DNA from: Marinigracilibium pacificum
GTDB lineage: Bacteria; Bacteroidota; Bacteroidia; Cytophagales; Cyclobacteriaceae
Direction: 5' to 3'
Assembly: GCF_012926615.1 (NCBI RefSeq)
Contig: NZ_JABBNU010000006.1
Location: forward strand, 307,633-371,632
DNA: 64,000 nt
Of this stretch, positions 9,343-17,919 are shown piece after piece; the stretch's first letter is position 1; every line of letters begins with the position of its first letter. Below the pieces are notes generated by a model. That model saw nothing but the letters and a program-made list of their open reading frames with translations, was not told the origin of the DNA and made no database searches. Position numbers and translations under genes: made by a program.

Positions 9343-9408
9343 CTGATTATTTAAATAGTTGATAATCAGTATTTTATAATTTATTGTTTCGTTTGGCACG
9401 AATCTTCT
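9343..9408 (+). promoter_or_regulatory. Sigma-54-type promoter with upstream inverted repeat for the TonB-dependent receptor gene
   Basis: TTGGCACGAATCTTCT (9393-9408) matches YTGGCACGRNNNTTGCW with a perfect -24 half and a partial -12 half, ending 27 bp before the ATG. Upstream, CTGATTAT (9343-9350) and ATAATCAG (9362-9369) form an 8-bp inverted repeat, and the right arm lies within TTGATAATCAG, the same core as upstream of the histidine-rich gene. This looks like an enhancer-type site for an NtrC-class activator (inference). Confidence 0.6.
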
Positions 9409-9434
9409 TGTATTGAATGCGAATATAAACACGC

Positions 9435-11885
9435 ATGATTATGAACCAAGAAGTACCAAATAAAGCCTATTTACTTTTAGTAATTTTCTTTCTCTGTTTT
9501 ACCACAAACGCACAGGAAAGTGGAAAACTATCGGGTAATGTAAAAGATCAGAATTCTCAACCTGTTCCTTTTGCAAATGTTGCTATTCTAAACGCTGGAG
9601 ATTCATCTCTTGTCTCAGGAGCTGTTACTAACGAAAGGGGTGACTTTTCAATCGGATCTCCTAAATCATCAGGAAAATATATGTTAAGATTAAGTGCTAT
9701 AGGTTTTGAAACTATATACACTGAATCATTTAACGCAAGTGGTCAAGGATATACCAAACACTGGTCTGAATTATCTCTTCCGGAGGTTACTCAAAACCTG
9801 GAAGGTGTTGAGGTAAGAGCAACCAGACCAACAGTTATCGTTGAAGCTGATAAAACTGTTGTTGATATTGAAAATTCTGCTTTAACACAAGGTAATACTG
9901 CGCTTGAAGTGTTAGAAAAGTCTCCGGGTGTATGGATTGATCAGGATGGTAATATCCAGTTGAATGGTAAGCAGGGTGTATTAGTTATGATCGATGACCG
10001 TCGTACCTATATGACTGCCAAAGAACTACAGGCACTTTTAAATTCAATGTCAGCTAATAATATAAAGAATATCGAATTAATAACTAATCCATCAGCTAGA
10101 TACGATGCTGAAGGAACTGCGGGTATTATAAATATCAACCTTAAGAAAGGAATAGATACTGGTTTCAATGGAAGTGTTACCATGGGTTATCGCTATAACA
10201 AGCGAAATGCATATAACGGCGGAGTGAATTTTAATTATAAGAAGGGTAAAATAAGCTCTTTTGTACAGGCAGATTATAACCGTTGGGCGCACTGGAGAGA
10301 GCTAACCATGAGAAGAGATTTTATTACTCAGGGTGAAGGTCAATATATGGAGCAAGTAGCAAACCACGAGCCTACTTATGATAACTTGAATATAAATGCC
10401 GGATTTGACTTTGAGATAAATGATAAGCATTCGGTTGGAGTTATGGTAAAAGCATTTGGTTCTGAAGGTGAAGGCAATTTCGATATAAGAACATACAATT
10501 ATGGTGAACCAACATTCCCTGGATTTATCAAAGCAGATAATGATATGGATGAGGAATCTACTAACAAGTCTGTAAACTTCCATTACGTTGCAAAACTTGA
10601 TTCAAGTGGTTCCAGATTAAGTATGGATCTGGATTATGTGAAAAGAGAAAATGATAACTACTCAACATTTACTAATCAAGTTTACATTAGTGAAGGTGGT
10701 GAATTCTTAACTGAAGAAAATTTCAGAAATATAAACCCTACTTTCTTTGATATCTATTCAGCTAAGATGGACTATACCAAGCCATTTGGACCGGGTAAAA
10801 ATCTTGAAGCTGGTTGGAAATTAAGTAGAGTAGTTTCTGATAATAATGTTATGTTTTCAGCCTTTGATCAGGGAGAATGGGTATTAGATCAAAACAGATC
10901 AAATCATTTTATCTACAAAGAAAACATCTATGCAGCCTATGCTAGTTATGGTTTTCCTTTAACTAAGAAAATAAGCGTTAAAGCCGGACTTAGATATGAG
11001 AAAACTGTAGCTGAAGGTGAGTCAGTTACCTTAAATGAAGTCAATGACAGAAGTTACGACGGTTGGTTTCCAAGCTTATTCATAAATAATAATGTAAGTG
11101 AAAATTATCAGGTTGGATTGAATTACAGTAGAAGAATCCAGAGACCAAATTATGGAATGCTTAATCCTTACTTCTTGTATCTAGACAGATATACTGTTGC
11201 TACCGGTAATCCAAATTTAAAACCTGTATTCACTCACTCGATAGAATTAAATCAGACTTTCAAGAAGAAATTTATAGTCGGATTGGGATATAACTACTCT
11301 AAAGATATGTTTACCGAAGTGCCAGATGCAGATGTAGATAGTCGTCTAGTGGTATTTACACCTCAAAACCTTGATGACATGCATGATGCTTATGCTAGAT
11401 TTATAATTCCGGTAGACGTAGCTGAATGGTTTTCAATAAACAACACTGCAGTAGTTAGTTATAAGCAATTTAGTTCTGTAATTGAAGGTGAACTAGTTAG
11501 TAACGATCAGGTTAACACCTATTTCCAGTCTAATTTCAGCTTTGTATTACCTAAGAATTTCAAACTTGAATTAACAGGTACTTATGTTGGTCCTAATGTA
11601 TGGGGGTTATACCAGATTCAGGAACAGTACTGGGTTAACTTCGGAGTTAAGAAGAGTGTCATGAAAGATAAGCTATCATTAAGCCTTAACTTCTCAGATA
11701 TCTTCCATACTCAGCGATTTAAAGGAACTGTTGATTTACCAGATCAAAACACTCAAATAGGTAATGTTTGGGCATCACAAAACGTGAATTTCACTTTGAG
11801 ATATACCTTTAGCCAGGGAAAACAATTTAAAGTAAATACAAATAGAGGTAATCTTGAAGAATTAAATAGAGCAGGCGGAAACTAG
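9435..11885 (+). CDS. TonB-dependent receptor / outer membrane beta-barrel protein with CarboxypepD_reg-like N-terminus
   Basis: The 816-residue protein has a signal peptide (KAYLLLVIFFLCFTTNAQ), a CarboxypepD_reg-like domain (about 30-120: SGNVKDQNSQPVPFANV), a plug domain (about 130-230: VVDIENSALTQGNTALEVLEKSPG, ITNPSARYDAEGTAGIINI) and an aromatic-rich barrel (OMP_b-brl_3 type) to the C-terminus (LRYTFSQGKQFK). It probably imports or binds a ligand in a TonB-dependent way; no SusD partner lies next to it, so a glycan-utilisation role is not supported. It is monocistronic, with a sigma-54-like promoter ahead and a terminator behind. Confidence 0.93.
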   Translation: MIMNQEVPNKAYLLLVIFFLCFTTNAQESGKLSGNVKDQNSQPVPFANVAILNAGDSSLVSGAVTNERGDFSIGSPKSSGKYMLRLSAIGFETIYTESFNASGQGYTKHWSELSLPEVTQNLEGVEVRATRPTVIVEADKTVVDIENSALTQGNTALEVLEKSPGVWIDQDGNIQLNGKQGVLVMIDDRRTYMTAKELQALLNSMSANNIKNIELITNPSARYDAEGTAGIININLKKGIDTGFNGSVTMGYRYNKRNAYNGGVNFNYKKGKISSFVQADYNRWAHWRELTMRRDFITQGEGQYMEQVANHEPTYDNLNINAGFDFEINDKHSVGVMVKAFGSEGEGNFDIRTYNYGEPTFPGFIKADNDMDEESTNKSVNFHYVAKLDSSGSRLSMDLDYVKRENDNYSTFTNQVYISEGGEFLTEENFRNINPTFFDIYSAKMDYTKPFGPGKNLEAGWKLSRVVSDNNVMFSAFDQGEWVLDQNRSNHFIYKENIYAAYASYGFPLTKKISVKAGLRYEKTVAEGESVTLNEVNDRSYDGWFPSLFINNNVSENYQVGLNYSRRIQRPNYGMLNPYFLYLDRYTVATGNPNLKPVFTHSIELNQTFKKKFIVGLGYNYSKDMFTEVPDADVDSRLVVFTPQNLDDMHDAYARFIIPVDVAEWFSINNTAVVSYKQFSSVIEGELVSNDQVNTYFQSNFSFVLPKNFKLELTGTYVGPNVWGLYQIQEQYWVNFGVKKSVMKDKLSLSLNFSDIFHTQRFKGTVDLPDQNTQIGNVWASQNVNFTLRYTFSQGKQFKVNTNRGNLEELNRAGGN

Positions 11886-11917
11886 TTGATAGTTGATTGC
11901 TAAATCCCTTGCTATAG

Positions 11918-11947
11918 CCGGCCTCTTTTAGAGGTCGGTTTTTTTTA
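11918..11947 (+). terminator. Terminator of the TonB-dependent receptor gene
   Basis: CCGGCCTC and GAGGTCGG form an 8-bp stem (one G-U pair) around TTTTA, followed by a T8 run, 33 bp past the stop codon. Confidence 0.9.
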
Positions 11948-12010
11948 TTGTATGTAAGTATTTGATGGTGAGTGTAAATGGGTTATTTTAAATAAAAAAC
12001 ACAATTCATT

Positions 12011-12757
12011 ATGAGTAAAATCACATCAGTTTGCTTTATGAGGTTTAAAGGGTTTAAAAATAAACTGAAGGCGATGACAATGATGAATGAAGGCCATGGC
12101 TATTTACAAAAGGATACCGGGGATAAATTCTATAAACTAATGGGAAGTGGTGCCGGGAATGGATTTATACCCTACCCGGATTGGTCAGTATTTAGTTTGA
12201 TAACTACCTGGGATACTGAAGAAGATGCTTATCTGTTTAATCAGGAAGGCCAATTTTTTAAGGAATATGATCAATATATCTCTGAAAAATGGACATGTTT
12301 TCTTTTCTGTATCCAATCACATGGCAATTGGGAAGGACAAGAACCTTTCGAAGTAGATATAAGTAAGCAAATTGACAATGATGAGCCAATTGCCGTATTG
12401 ACAAGGGCAACTATTAAAACTTCAAGTATTATTGATTTTTGGTCGCATGTATCTGGAGCAAGTGCTGCTTTGAAGAATAATCCGGATCTGATTTATGCTA
12501 AGGGAGTTGGCATTTTTCCATTTACACGAATGGCAACATTTAGTATATGGAAGAGCCTGGAGGGGATGAAGAGCTTTGCTTATAATAAAGATGGTCATAA
12601 GCAGGCAATGCAAAAGGCAAAGTCCAGGAAATGGTTTGAAGAAGATCTTTTTGCCAGATTTATTATCTATGATGCGGTTGGTGAGTTTGAAGGGATAGAA
12701 TTTGAGAAATATAAAAAAGTGCCGCTATCGGGGGAAATAGACGGCACTGTAAGTTAA
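12011..12757 (+). CDS. Spheroidene monooxygenase (CrtA)-like protein
   Basis: The 248-residue protein shows the CrtA family signature: an N-terminal beta strand (SVCFMRFKGF), a central GVGIFPFTRMATFSIWKS, and the C-terminal block H-x-x-A-M-x-x-A-x-x-x-x-W-F-x-E-D-L-F-A-R-F. In phototrophs CrtA puts a keto group at C-2 of acyclic carotenoids such as spheroidene. In non-phototrophic Bacteroidota the homologue may oxidise a related carotenoid; the substrate is inference and no other carotenoid gene is in the window. The gene converges on the SQR gene with 13 bp between stops. Confidence 0.8.
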   Translation: MSKITSVCFMRFKGFKNKLKAMTMMNEGHGYLQKDTGDKFYKLMGSGAGNGFIPYPDWSVFSLITTWDTEEDAYLFNQEGQFFKEYDQYISEKWTCFLFCIQSHGNWEGQEPFEVDISKQIDNDEPIAVLTRATIKTSSIIDFWSHVSGASAALKNNPDLIYAKGVGIFPFTRMATFSIWKSLEGMKSFAYNKDGHKQAMQKAKSRKWFEEDLFARFIIYDAVGEFEGIEFEKYKKVPLSGEIDGTVS

Positions 12758-12770
12758 CCAACAAAACAAA

Positions 12771-14021
12771 TCACATTTTACCTTTTAGCATCTTATTCCA
12801 ATACAAATAAGGCAAACCATATTTCTTGAGAATCCATAGAAACCAACTTTCCTTGGAAGTATCCATGAACTTACTCAAAAGTGGGTCACTGGCTCTGACA
12901 TTATTATAGTTAAATTCGGCTAATACCATTTTGCCATATCCGGTTACCAGTGGACAAGAACTATATCCATGGTATTTTGGGTCGTCCAATTTGTTGTTTT
13001 TGATCAGGTTTAATATGTTAGCTACTACCACAGGTGCTTGTTTTCTTACTGCCGCACCGGTTTTTGCTGTAGGCAACGCAGCTACATCTCCAAGGGCAAA
13101 TATTCTAGGGTATCTAAGGTGTTGTAATGTTTCAATATCTACATCAACCCATCCGGCATTTGGTCCTTCTTTTAATGAAATCGGAGAGTTTCTAATGAAG
13201 TCAGGAGCACTTTGAGGAGGAGCAAGATGAAGCATATCAAACGGAATGGCTACCTCGTTATCATCTAATAATTTTTCACCAATACTTCCATCAGGTTTAA
13301 CCGGGCTATCTTCATTTACTTTGAAATAGGCTATATTATTTTCTGCATCAATTCTAGTAAGTACATATTTAAACTTTGTATTGATGTCGTAACGCTCAAT
13401 TACCTTGTTTAAAGTGTCTGCAAAATCTTTCACACCAAAAATCACACCTCCTGGTGTTGCAAAGATTACATTAGTTTTTTCACTAATATTATTCCTTTCA
13501 AAATAATCAGATGCTAAGTACATTATTTTTTGAGGAGCTCCACCACATTTTATTGGTGTATTGGCCTGCGTAAACAAGGCATTTCCACCTTTAAAATTTT
13601 TTAATACTTTCCAGGTATGTTCAGGATCAGTATAATTACTACAGACAACACCTTTATCTAATGCTTCGGCAAGACCTGGTATTCCATCTCTATTTATCTG
13701 TATTCCAGGAGCAACTACCAGATAATTGTATTCAAGAATGTTACCGTTATCCAGTGTAACAGTGTTATTCTCAGGATTTATGTCTTCTGCGCGGGATTTT
13801 ATCCATTTTACCCCTGATGGGATATAATCAGCCTCGTTTCGAATGGTGGCCTTCATATCAAAAGTACCAGCACCAACCAAAGTCCAGGCTGGTTGGTAAT
13901 AGTGCTTTTCTGATGGTTCAATTAAACCAATATTAAGTTTTTTATCAGACTTGCGAACCAGCTGAGCTGCTGTCATTATGCCGGCTGTTCCGCCCCCTAT
14001 AATCAGAACATCAAATTTCAT
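12771..14021 (-). CDS. Sulfide:quinone oxidoreductase-like FAD protein (type II SQR)
   Basis: The 416-residue flavoprotein has an N-terminal dinucleotide site (VLIIGGGTAGIMTAAQL, residues about 5-21), a second nucleotide-site region (YNYLVVAPGIQ), and the GDVAALPTAKTGAAVRKQ motif near residue 325. Two cysteines sit in SQR-like positions: VVCSNYTD and PIKCGGAPQK. The ending SSCPLVTGYGKMVLAEF is typical of SQRs. It oxidises sulfide to polysulfide or zero-valent sulfur, passing electrons to quinone at the inner membrane. It may serve detoxification rather than energy. It is transcribed divergently from the CDF exporter across 218 bp. Confidence 0.87.
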   Translation of the reverse strand: MKFDVLIIGGGTAGIMTAAQLVRKSDKKLNIGLIEPSEKHYYQPAWTLVGAGTFDMKATIRNEADYIPSGVKWIKSRAEDINPENNTVTLDNGNILEYNYLVVAPGIQINRDGIPGLAEALDKGVVCSNYTDPEHTWKVLKNFKGGNALFTQANTPIKCGGAPQKIMYLASDYFERNNISEKTNVIFATPGGVIFGVKDFADTLNKVIERYDINTKFKYVLTRIDAENNIAYFKVNEDSPVKPDGSIGEKLLDDNEVAIPFDMLHLAPPQSAPDFIRNSPISLKEGPNAGWVDVDIETLQHLRYPRIFALGDVAALPTAKTGAAVRKQAPVVVANILNLIKNNKLDDPKYHGYSSCPLVTGYGKMVLAEFNYNNVRASDPLLSKFMDTSKESWFLWILKKYGLPYLYWNKMLKGKM

Positions 14022-14146
14022 GACTCTTTCTTTTTTTATTCAATTAACAGCTTTTTTAAATAAGAAAAAGTGATAATAGTCACTTAAGAGGGTGATATTC
14101 ATGAAAATATGCTCTTTTGCATTTATTACTATTCTTGATGAATTAT

Positions 14147-14185
14147 GATAACCGTATCTAATGGATTAAATTATGACCGGTTATC
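14147..14185. promoter_or_regulatory. Possible operator in the SQR/CDF divergent promoter region
   Basis: GATAACCG (14147-14154) and CGGTTATC (14178-14185) form a perfect 8-bp inverted repeat with 23 bp between arms, in the 218-bp gap between two divergent genes. No hairpin with a T-run follows, so a protein site is more likely than a terminator. No regulator is identified. Confidence 0.35.
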
Positions 14186-14239
14186 TATTTTGATAATCAT
14201 CTTTTTCATCAATTCTAAATAGGCTGGTCAAAAAATTAT

Positions 14240-15232
14240 ATGGAGAAAGAACAGAAAATTCTGGGTTTTCAAAAAGTGATAATCTTCGTAGGAGTAATCC
14301 TGATGGTTATAAAATTCATAGCCTATTTTCATACCCGGTCTAATGCAATTCTTTCTGATGCTCTTGAGAGTATTGTAAATGTTCTCACAGGTAGTTTTGC
14401 CCTTTTTTCATTGTATCTGGCACAACAGCCAAGAGATATAAATCACCCATACGGACATGGTAAAATAGAGTTTATTAGTGCTTCTATTGAAGGTACCCTC
14501 ATTATTATAGCAGGTATTTTAATAATAGGTAAGTCAATTTATAACTTTATTATTCCCAATGTGGTTAATGAACTGACTATAGGGATATGGTTAACGGTAG
14601 TAACCGGATCAGTAAATGGATTGATGGGTAAAGTTTCAGAAGTTAGAGGGAAAATGATTCACTCTCCAACTTTAGTGGCAGCGGGAAAACATTTGTTTTC
14701 TGATTTTATCTCAAGTATAGGACTGATATTGGGGTTAGTATTGATTTACTATACTGGAATTATCTGGCTAGATAGTTTGATGGCTATAATATTTGGTTTT
14801 GTAATTATATTTTCGGGTTATAAGGTTATCAGACATTCGGTTGGAGGGCTTATGGATGAAGCTGACGAAGAAATAATGGAAAGTATTGTTAAAACTCTGG
14901 ATGCCAATCGTAGAGAGAGGTGGATTGATGTTCATAATCTTCGGACACAGCGATTTGGTCATTTAGTTCATGTGGATGCTCATGTTACTCTTCCATATTA
15001 TTTGAGCCTAAAAGATGCTCATGACGAACTGAAAATCATGGATAGTCTGGTTTCGGAGCAATTTAAGGAGACTGAGTTTTTTATTCATGCTGATCCATGT
15101 ATTCCAACTAGTTGTCCCGTATGCCGTATATCTGATTGTCCGGTAAGGAAATCGCCTTATCTTGGTACAGTAACTTGGAAGGTCAGGGAGACCATGAAAA
15201 ATAGAAAGCATACAGCTAACGACCTTAAATAA
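14240..15232 (+). CDS. Cation diffusion facilitator (CDF) family metal exporter
   Basis: The 330-residue membrane protein has six predicted segments with the CDF metal-site pattern in TM2 (SNAILSDALESIVN, about 34-47), the HPYGHGKIE loop (about 72-80), TM5 HLFSDFISSIG, and a cytoplasmic ZT_dimer domain (about 210-290). The C-terminus is unusual: HADPCIPTSCPVCRISDCPVR gives four Cys and one His that could form an extra metal or sensor site. It exports Zn2+, Fe2+, Mn2+ or similar by proton antiport; specificity is unknown. Its stop overlaps the next start by one base. Confidence 0.93.
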   Translation: MEKEQKILGFQKVIIFVGVILMVIKFIAYFHTRSNAILSDALESIVNVLTGSFALFSLYLAQQPRDINHPYGHGKIEFISASIEGTLIIIAGILIIGKSIYNFIIPNVVNELTIGIWLTVVTGSVNGLMGKVSEVRGKMIHSPTLVAAGKHLFSDFISSIGLILGLVLIYYTGIIWLDSLMAIIFGFVIIFSGYKVIRHSVGGLMDEADEEIMESIVKTLDANRRERWIDVHNLRTQRFGHLVHVDAHVTLPYYLSLKDAHDELKIMDSLVSEQFKETEFFIHADPCIPTSCPVCRISDCPVRKSPYLGTVTWKVRETMKNRKHTANDLK

Positions 15233-15474
15233 TGAGAGTAGTAAAAGAATTTTCACATAATAACATAAAGTATAGCGTTTTTTCCTGGAATGAGAAATAT
15301 TTGCTCAAGGCAGAAAGAGGGCCAATGGAAATAACATTGAAATTTGCCGAGCTTGATTTAATTGGAGAACCTGATTGGGAGGAACTGGTATCAAAAGATC
15401 TTGAATCCCGAATCGAAGAGCAACTTAAAAACCTGGGGACAATTTATAAAGATGCGCTTCAAAAACTGGGATAA
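15232..15474 (+). CDS. Small cytosolic protein, function unknown
   Basis: An 80-residue charged protein (MRVVKEFSHNNIKYSVFSWNEKYLLKAERGP...) with no signal peptide or membrane segment. It starts on the last base of the CDF exporter stop (TAATG) and its own end overlaps the next gene by 23 bp, so the three genes are translationally coupled. I do not recognise the family. Confidence 0.65.
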   Translation: MRVVKEFSHNNIKYSVFSWNEKYLLKAERGPMEITLKFAELDLIGEPDWEELVSKDLESRIEEQLKNLGTIYKDALQKLG

Positions 15475-16165
15475 GAAAATTAGAAATATTCCTCCGGAAA
15501 AATCATTCCCGGTAGCTGAATTTCAATGGAAGGATGGTAGCCGTGATTCTTATCTTAGGTTATTTACCAGGCATCTTGAGATAGACAGGCTTCGAGAAAA
15601 TCATGTTCACGAACTAAAAGGATTACAAAGTGTGCAGCTTGTAAAAGGTCATTACCTGGGATTTATCTGGGCAGGAGGAATATTATCTTGCCTGTCGATG
15701 GTAGCCTTATTTACTTATTATGATCATCCTTTATTAATGATAAGTTTATTCTTTGTTGGAATAATGCTCATTTATATTGGAGGAATGGGTGGTCCGGCTA
15801 TTCAAATTAATGAAATTAAAAATCGTACTCTGGTTTTATTGAAAAAGAGGCCTCCTCAGTTTAATGATTTTCTTAAAGTTTTTTATGCCCTCAAAAATCA
15901 GGGATTTGATCAGGCAGAAGGACTGTGGCTTACCTTAGATGATGAAGAAATTGAAGAACTTAATAATCAGGGGATTATTCATTTAAATGGTCAACGAAAG
16001 CTGGAATTAAACCCAGGTTTTTCACTACAACATAGAGTTTTAATCGATTGGCCAGTATCAGATGTTATGATTAGTTTGGAAGGTAATAAATTGGATATTG
16101 CTGTCAAAGATTTTAAATTAAGAAAGATGCAAATAAAACAGTGGGTTTCTCCGGCAGCATCGTGA
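15452..16165 (+). CDS. Membrane protein with two central transmembrane segments, function unknown
   Basis: The frame is open from 15362, but the first part would lie inside the preceding gene; ATG 15452 (MRFKNWDKKIRN) is chosen, giving 237 residues and a 23-bp overlap with the upstream gene. Two adjacent hydrophobic segments (IWAGGILSCLSMVALFTYY and LLMISLFFVGIMLIYIGGM) form a hairpin around residues 70-115, with charged domains on both sides. I do not recognise the family. It is coupled to the CDF gene and the small protein gene. Confidence 0.65.
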   Translation: MRFKNWDKKIRNIPPEKSFPVAEFQWKDGSRDSYLRLFTRHLEIDRLRENHVHELKGLQSVQLVKGHYLGFIWAGGILSCLSMVALFTYYDHPLLMISLFFVGIMLIYIGGMGGPAIQINEIKNRTLVLLKKRPPQFNDFLKVFYALKNQGFDQAEGLWLTLDDEEIEELNNQGIIHLNGQRKLELNPGFSLQHRVLIDWPVSDVMISLEGNKLDIAVKDFKLRKMQIKQWVSPAAS

Positions 16166-16230
16166 TTATTCAAGATTAGTTGATTAATTTAAATTGTATA
16201 TATTTGCCGGTTGAATCTGAGAACTATTCT

Positions 16231-17919
16231 ATGCAATCAGACGACACTATACGTCAGGAAAGATATAAACCAATAATACCAGCTCCACGAAAATGGCCTG
16301 TTGTTCAATTAAGTAAAAACAGCAAGCAATTTATCGAAGAGGTGATAGATGATACCTTTTTGCGTATCAAAGAGGTGAAATCCACTCGTGAAGAGCTTAT
16401 TGAAGAGCTGGAAACTACATTATACCGTGAAAAACTCCGGGTAAAACGTAATCCATGGAAAGTTGATCCACCGGATGATGCGGAATTCTGGTCAGGGTTA
16501 AGATCAGATCTAGTATCAATAACCGGGTCACTTGAAAATCCGGATACGGATGAACGGCTTGATGAACTGCTTAAAACTATTATCGCAAGATATGCGAATG
16601 AGATATTAAGTAAGTTTAAGCCTAGTTCTTACCGGTTTGCCAGGTCATTTGTGAAAACCGGGTTTACCAGATTACTTAATGCTACTCACGTTAAGGGGTG
16701 GTCTGCTCTTTGGAGTAAGAAATACACTCTTAATGATCAACTTCATATTGTTGGTGAAACCGAGCAGATAAGGACGTTGGCCCAGAAAGGAACTATCGTT
16801 TTACTGCCAACTCATTTTAGTAATCTGGATAGTATTTTGATTGGTTGGGTTATTCATTCCTTAGGGTTACCTCCTTTCATTTATGGAGCAGGACTTAACT
16901 TATTTAATATTGGGATCATTGCCTATTTTATGAATAGCCTTGGAGCCTATAAGGTTGATCGTAGAAAGAAAAACCTGATTTATATAGAAACACTAAAGAC
17001 TTATTCGAATGTAGCTCTTCAAAAAGGCGTTCATTCTTTGTTCTTTCCAGGGGGAACCCGATCAAGGTCAGGACAGATAGAAAAGAAACTCAAAAGAGGT
17101 TTGCTGGGTAGTGTGATTGATGCCCAACGAATAAATTACGAGAAATTCACTGATGAAAACAGGAAGATATTTGTAGTTCCTGTTACAATAAACTACCATT
17201 TTACTCTTGAAGCCCCGGGCTTGATTAACGATTATCTCAAAATGATGGGACAAGAGAGATTTTATGTGGAAAGTGATGAATATTCTACTTCCTATAAAAT
17301 CCTTAAGTTCTTGCTAAAGTTCTTTACCAAAGGATCAAGTATTTCTGTTTCTATTGGAAAAGGAATGGATGTATTGGGTAATTATGTAGATAATGATGGT
17401 CATAGTTTTGATAAAAATGGCCAGAGAATCTATACCCGTGAATATTTTATGCATGGAGATAAGATCGAGCGCGATGATCAGCGAGATTCGGAATATACTA
17501 AAATCCTGAGTGAAAAGGTTGTTAAAGAATTTCACCGTGTAAACAGGGTTTTTTCATCACATTTGGTGGCATTTACTGCTTTCAAATATCTGGAAAAGAA
17601 ACACTCAAAATTAGATCTTTATAATTTATTACGTCTGCCAGAAGAAGACCAGGTCATTCCTTATGAAGAATTTAAAAAGCATTTTAAAGAGTATTATGAT
17701 TGCTTGAAGAATTTGGAGGAAAAAGGAGAAGTTGGTTTTGCAAGACATATGAATAACGATATTGATGAGGTAATAAAGCATGGAGTGAATAACGTTGGAA
17801 TGTATCATGCTAAACGACCGTTGATTTTCACAAAATCAGGAGATGTTACCTCTGAAAATTTGAACACACTTTTCTATTATCATAATAGAATGCTGGGATA
17901 TGGACTCGAAGATCTCTAA
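16231..17919 (+). CDS. 1-acyl-sn-glycerol-3-phosphate / glycerol-3-phosphate acyltransferase (PlsB/PlsC-like)
   Basis: Start is ATG 16231; the frame is open back to a TTG at 16180 but those residues look non-coding. The 562-residue protein has the LPLAT catalytic motif H-F-S-N-L-D (LLPTHFSNLDSILIG, about residue 195), the GAYKVDRRKKN block and the FFPGGTRSRSGQ acceptor-binding block. Long N- and C-terminal helical extensions make it more PlsB-like in size than a simple PlsC. It acylates glycerol-3-phosphate or lysophosphatidate at the inner membrane. Its end overlaps gpsA by 20 bp, matching a joint role in phospholipid synthesis. Confidence 0.88.
   Translation: MQSDDTIRQERYKPIIPAPRKWPVVQLSKNSKQFIEEVIDDTFLRIKEVKSTREELIEELETTLYREKLRVKRNPWKVDPPDDAEFWSGLRSDLVSITGSLENPDTDERLDELLKTIIARYANEILSKFKPSSYRFARSFVKTGFTRLLNATHVKGWSALWSKKYTLNDQLHIVGETEQIRTLAQKGTIVLLPTHFSNLDSILIGWVIHSLGLPPFIYGAGLNLFNIGIIAYFMNSLGAYKVDRRKKNLIYIETLKTYSNVALQKGVHSLFFPGGTRSRSGQIEKKLKRGLLGSVIDAQRINYEKFTDENRKIFVVPVTINYHFTLEAPGLINDYLKMMGQERFYVESDEYSTSYKILKFLLKFFTKGSSISVSIGKGMDVLGNYVDNDGHSFDKNGQRIYTREYFMHGDKIERDDQRDSEYTKILSEKVVKEFHRVNRVFSSHLVAFTAFKYLEKKHSKLDLYNLLRLPEEDQVIPYEEFKKHFKEYYDCLKNLEEKGEVGFARHMNNDIDEVIKHGVNNVGMYHAKRPLIFTKSGDVTSENLNTLFYYHNRMLGYGLEDL

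Noticed and set aside
9435..11885. TonB-dependent receptor as a SusC of a polysaccharide-utilisation locus
   Set aside because: No SusD homologue or glycoside hydrolase lies next to it; it is a single gene between terminators.
15362..15451. Upstream extension of the second membrane gene start
   Set aside because: The extra 30 codons lie wholly inside the preceding small gene and show no membrane or domain character; ATG 15452 is more plausible.
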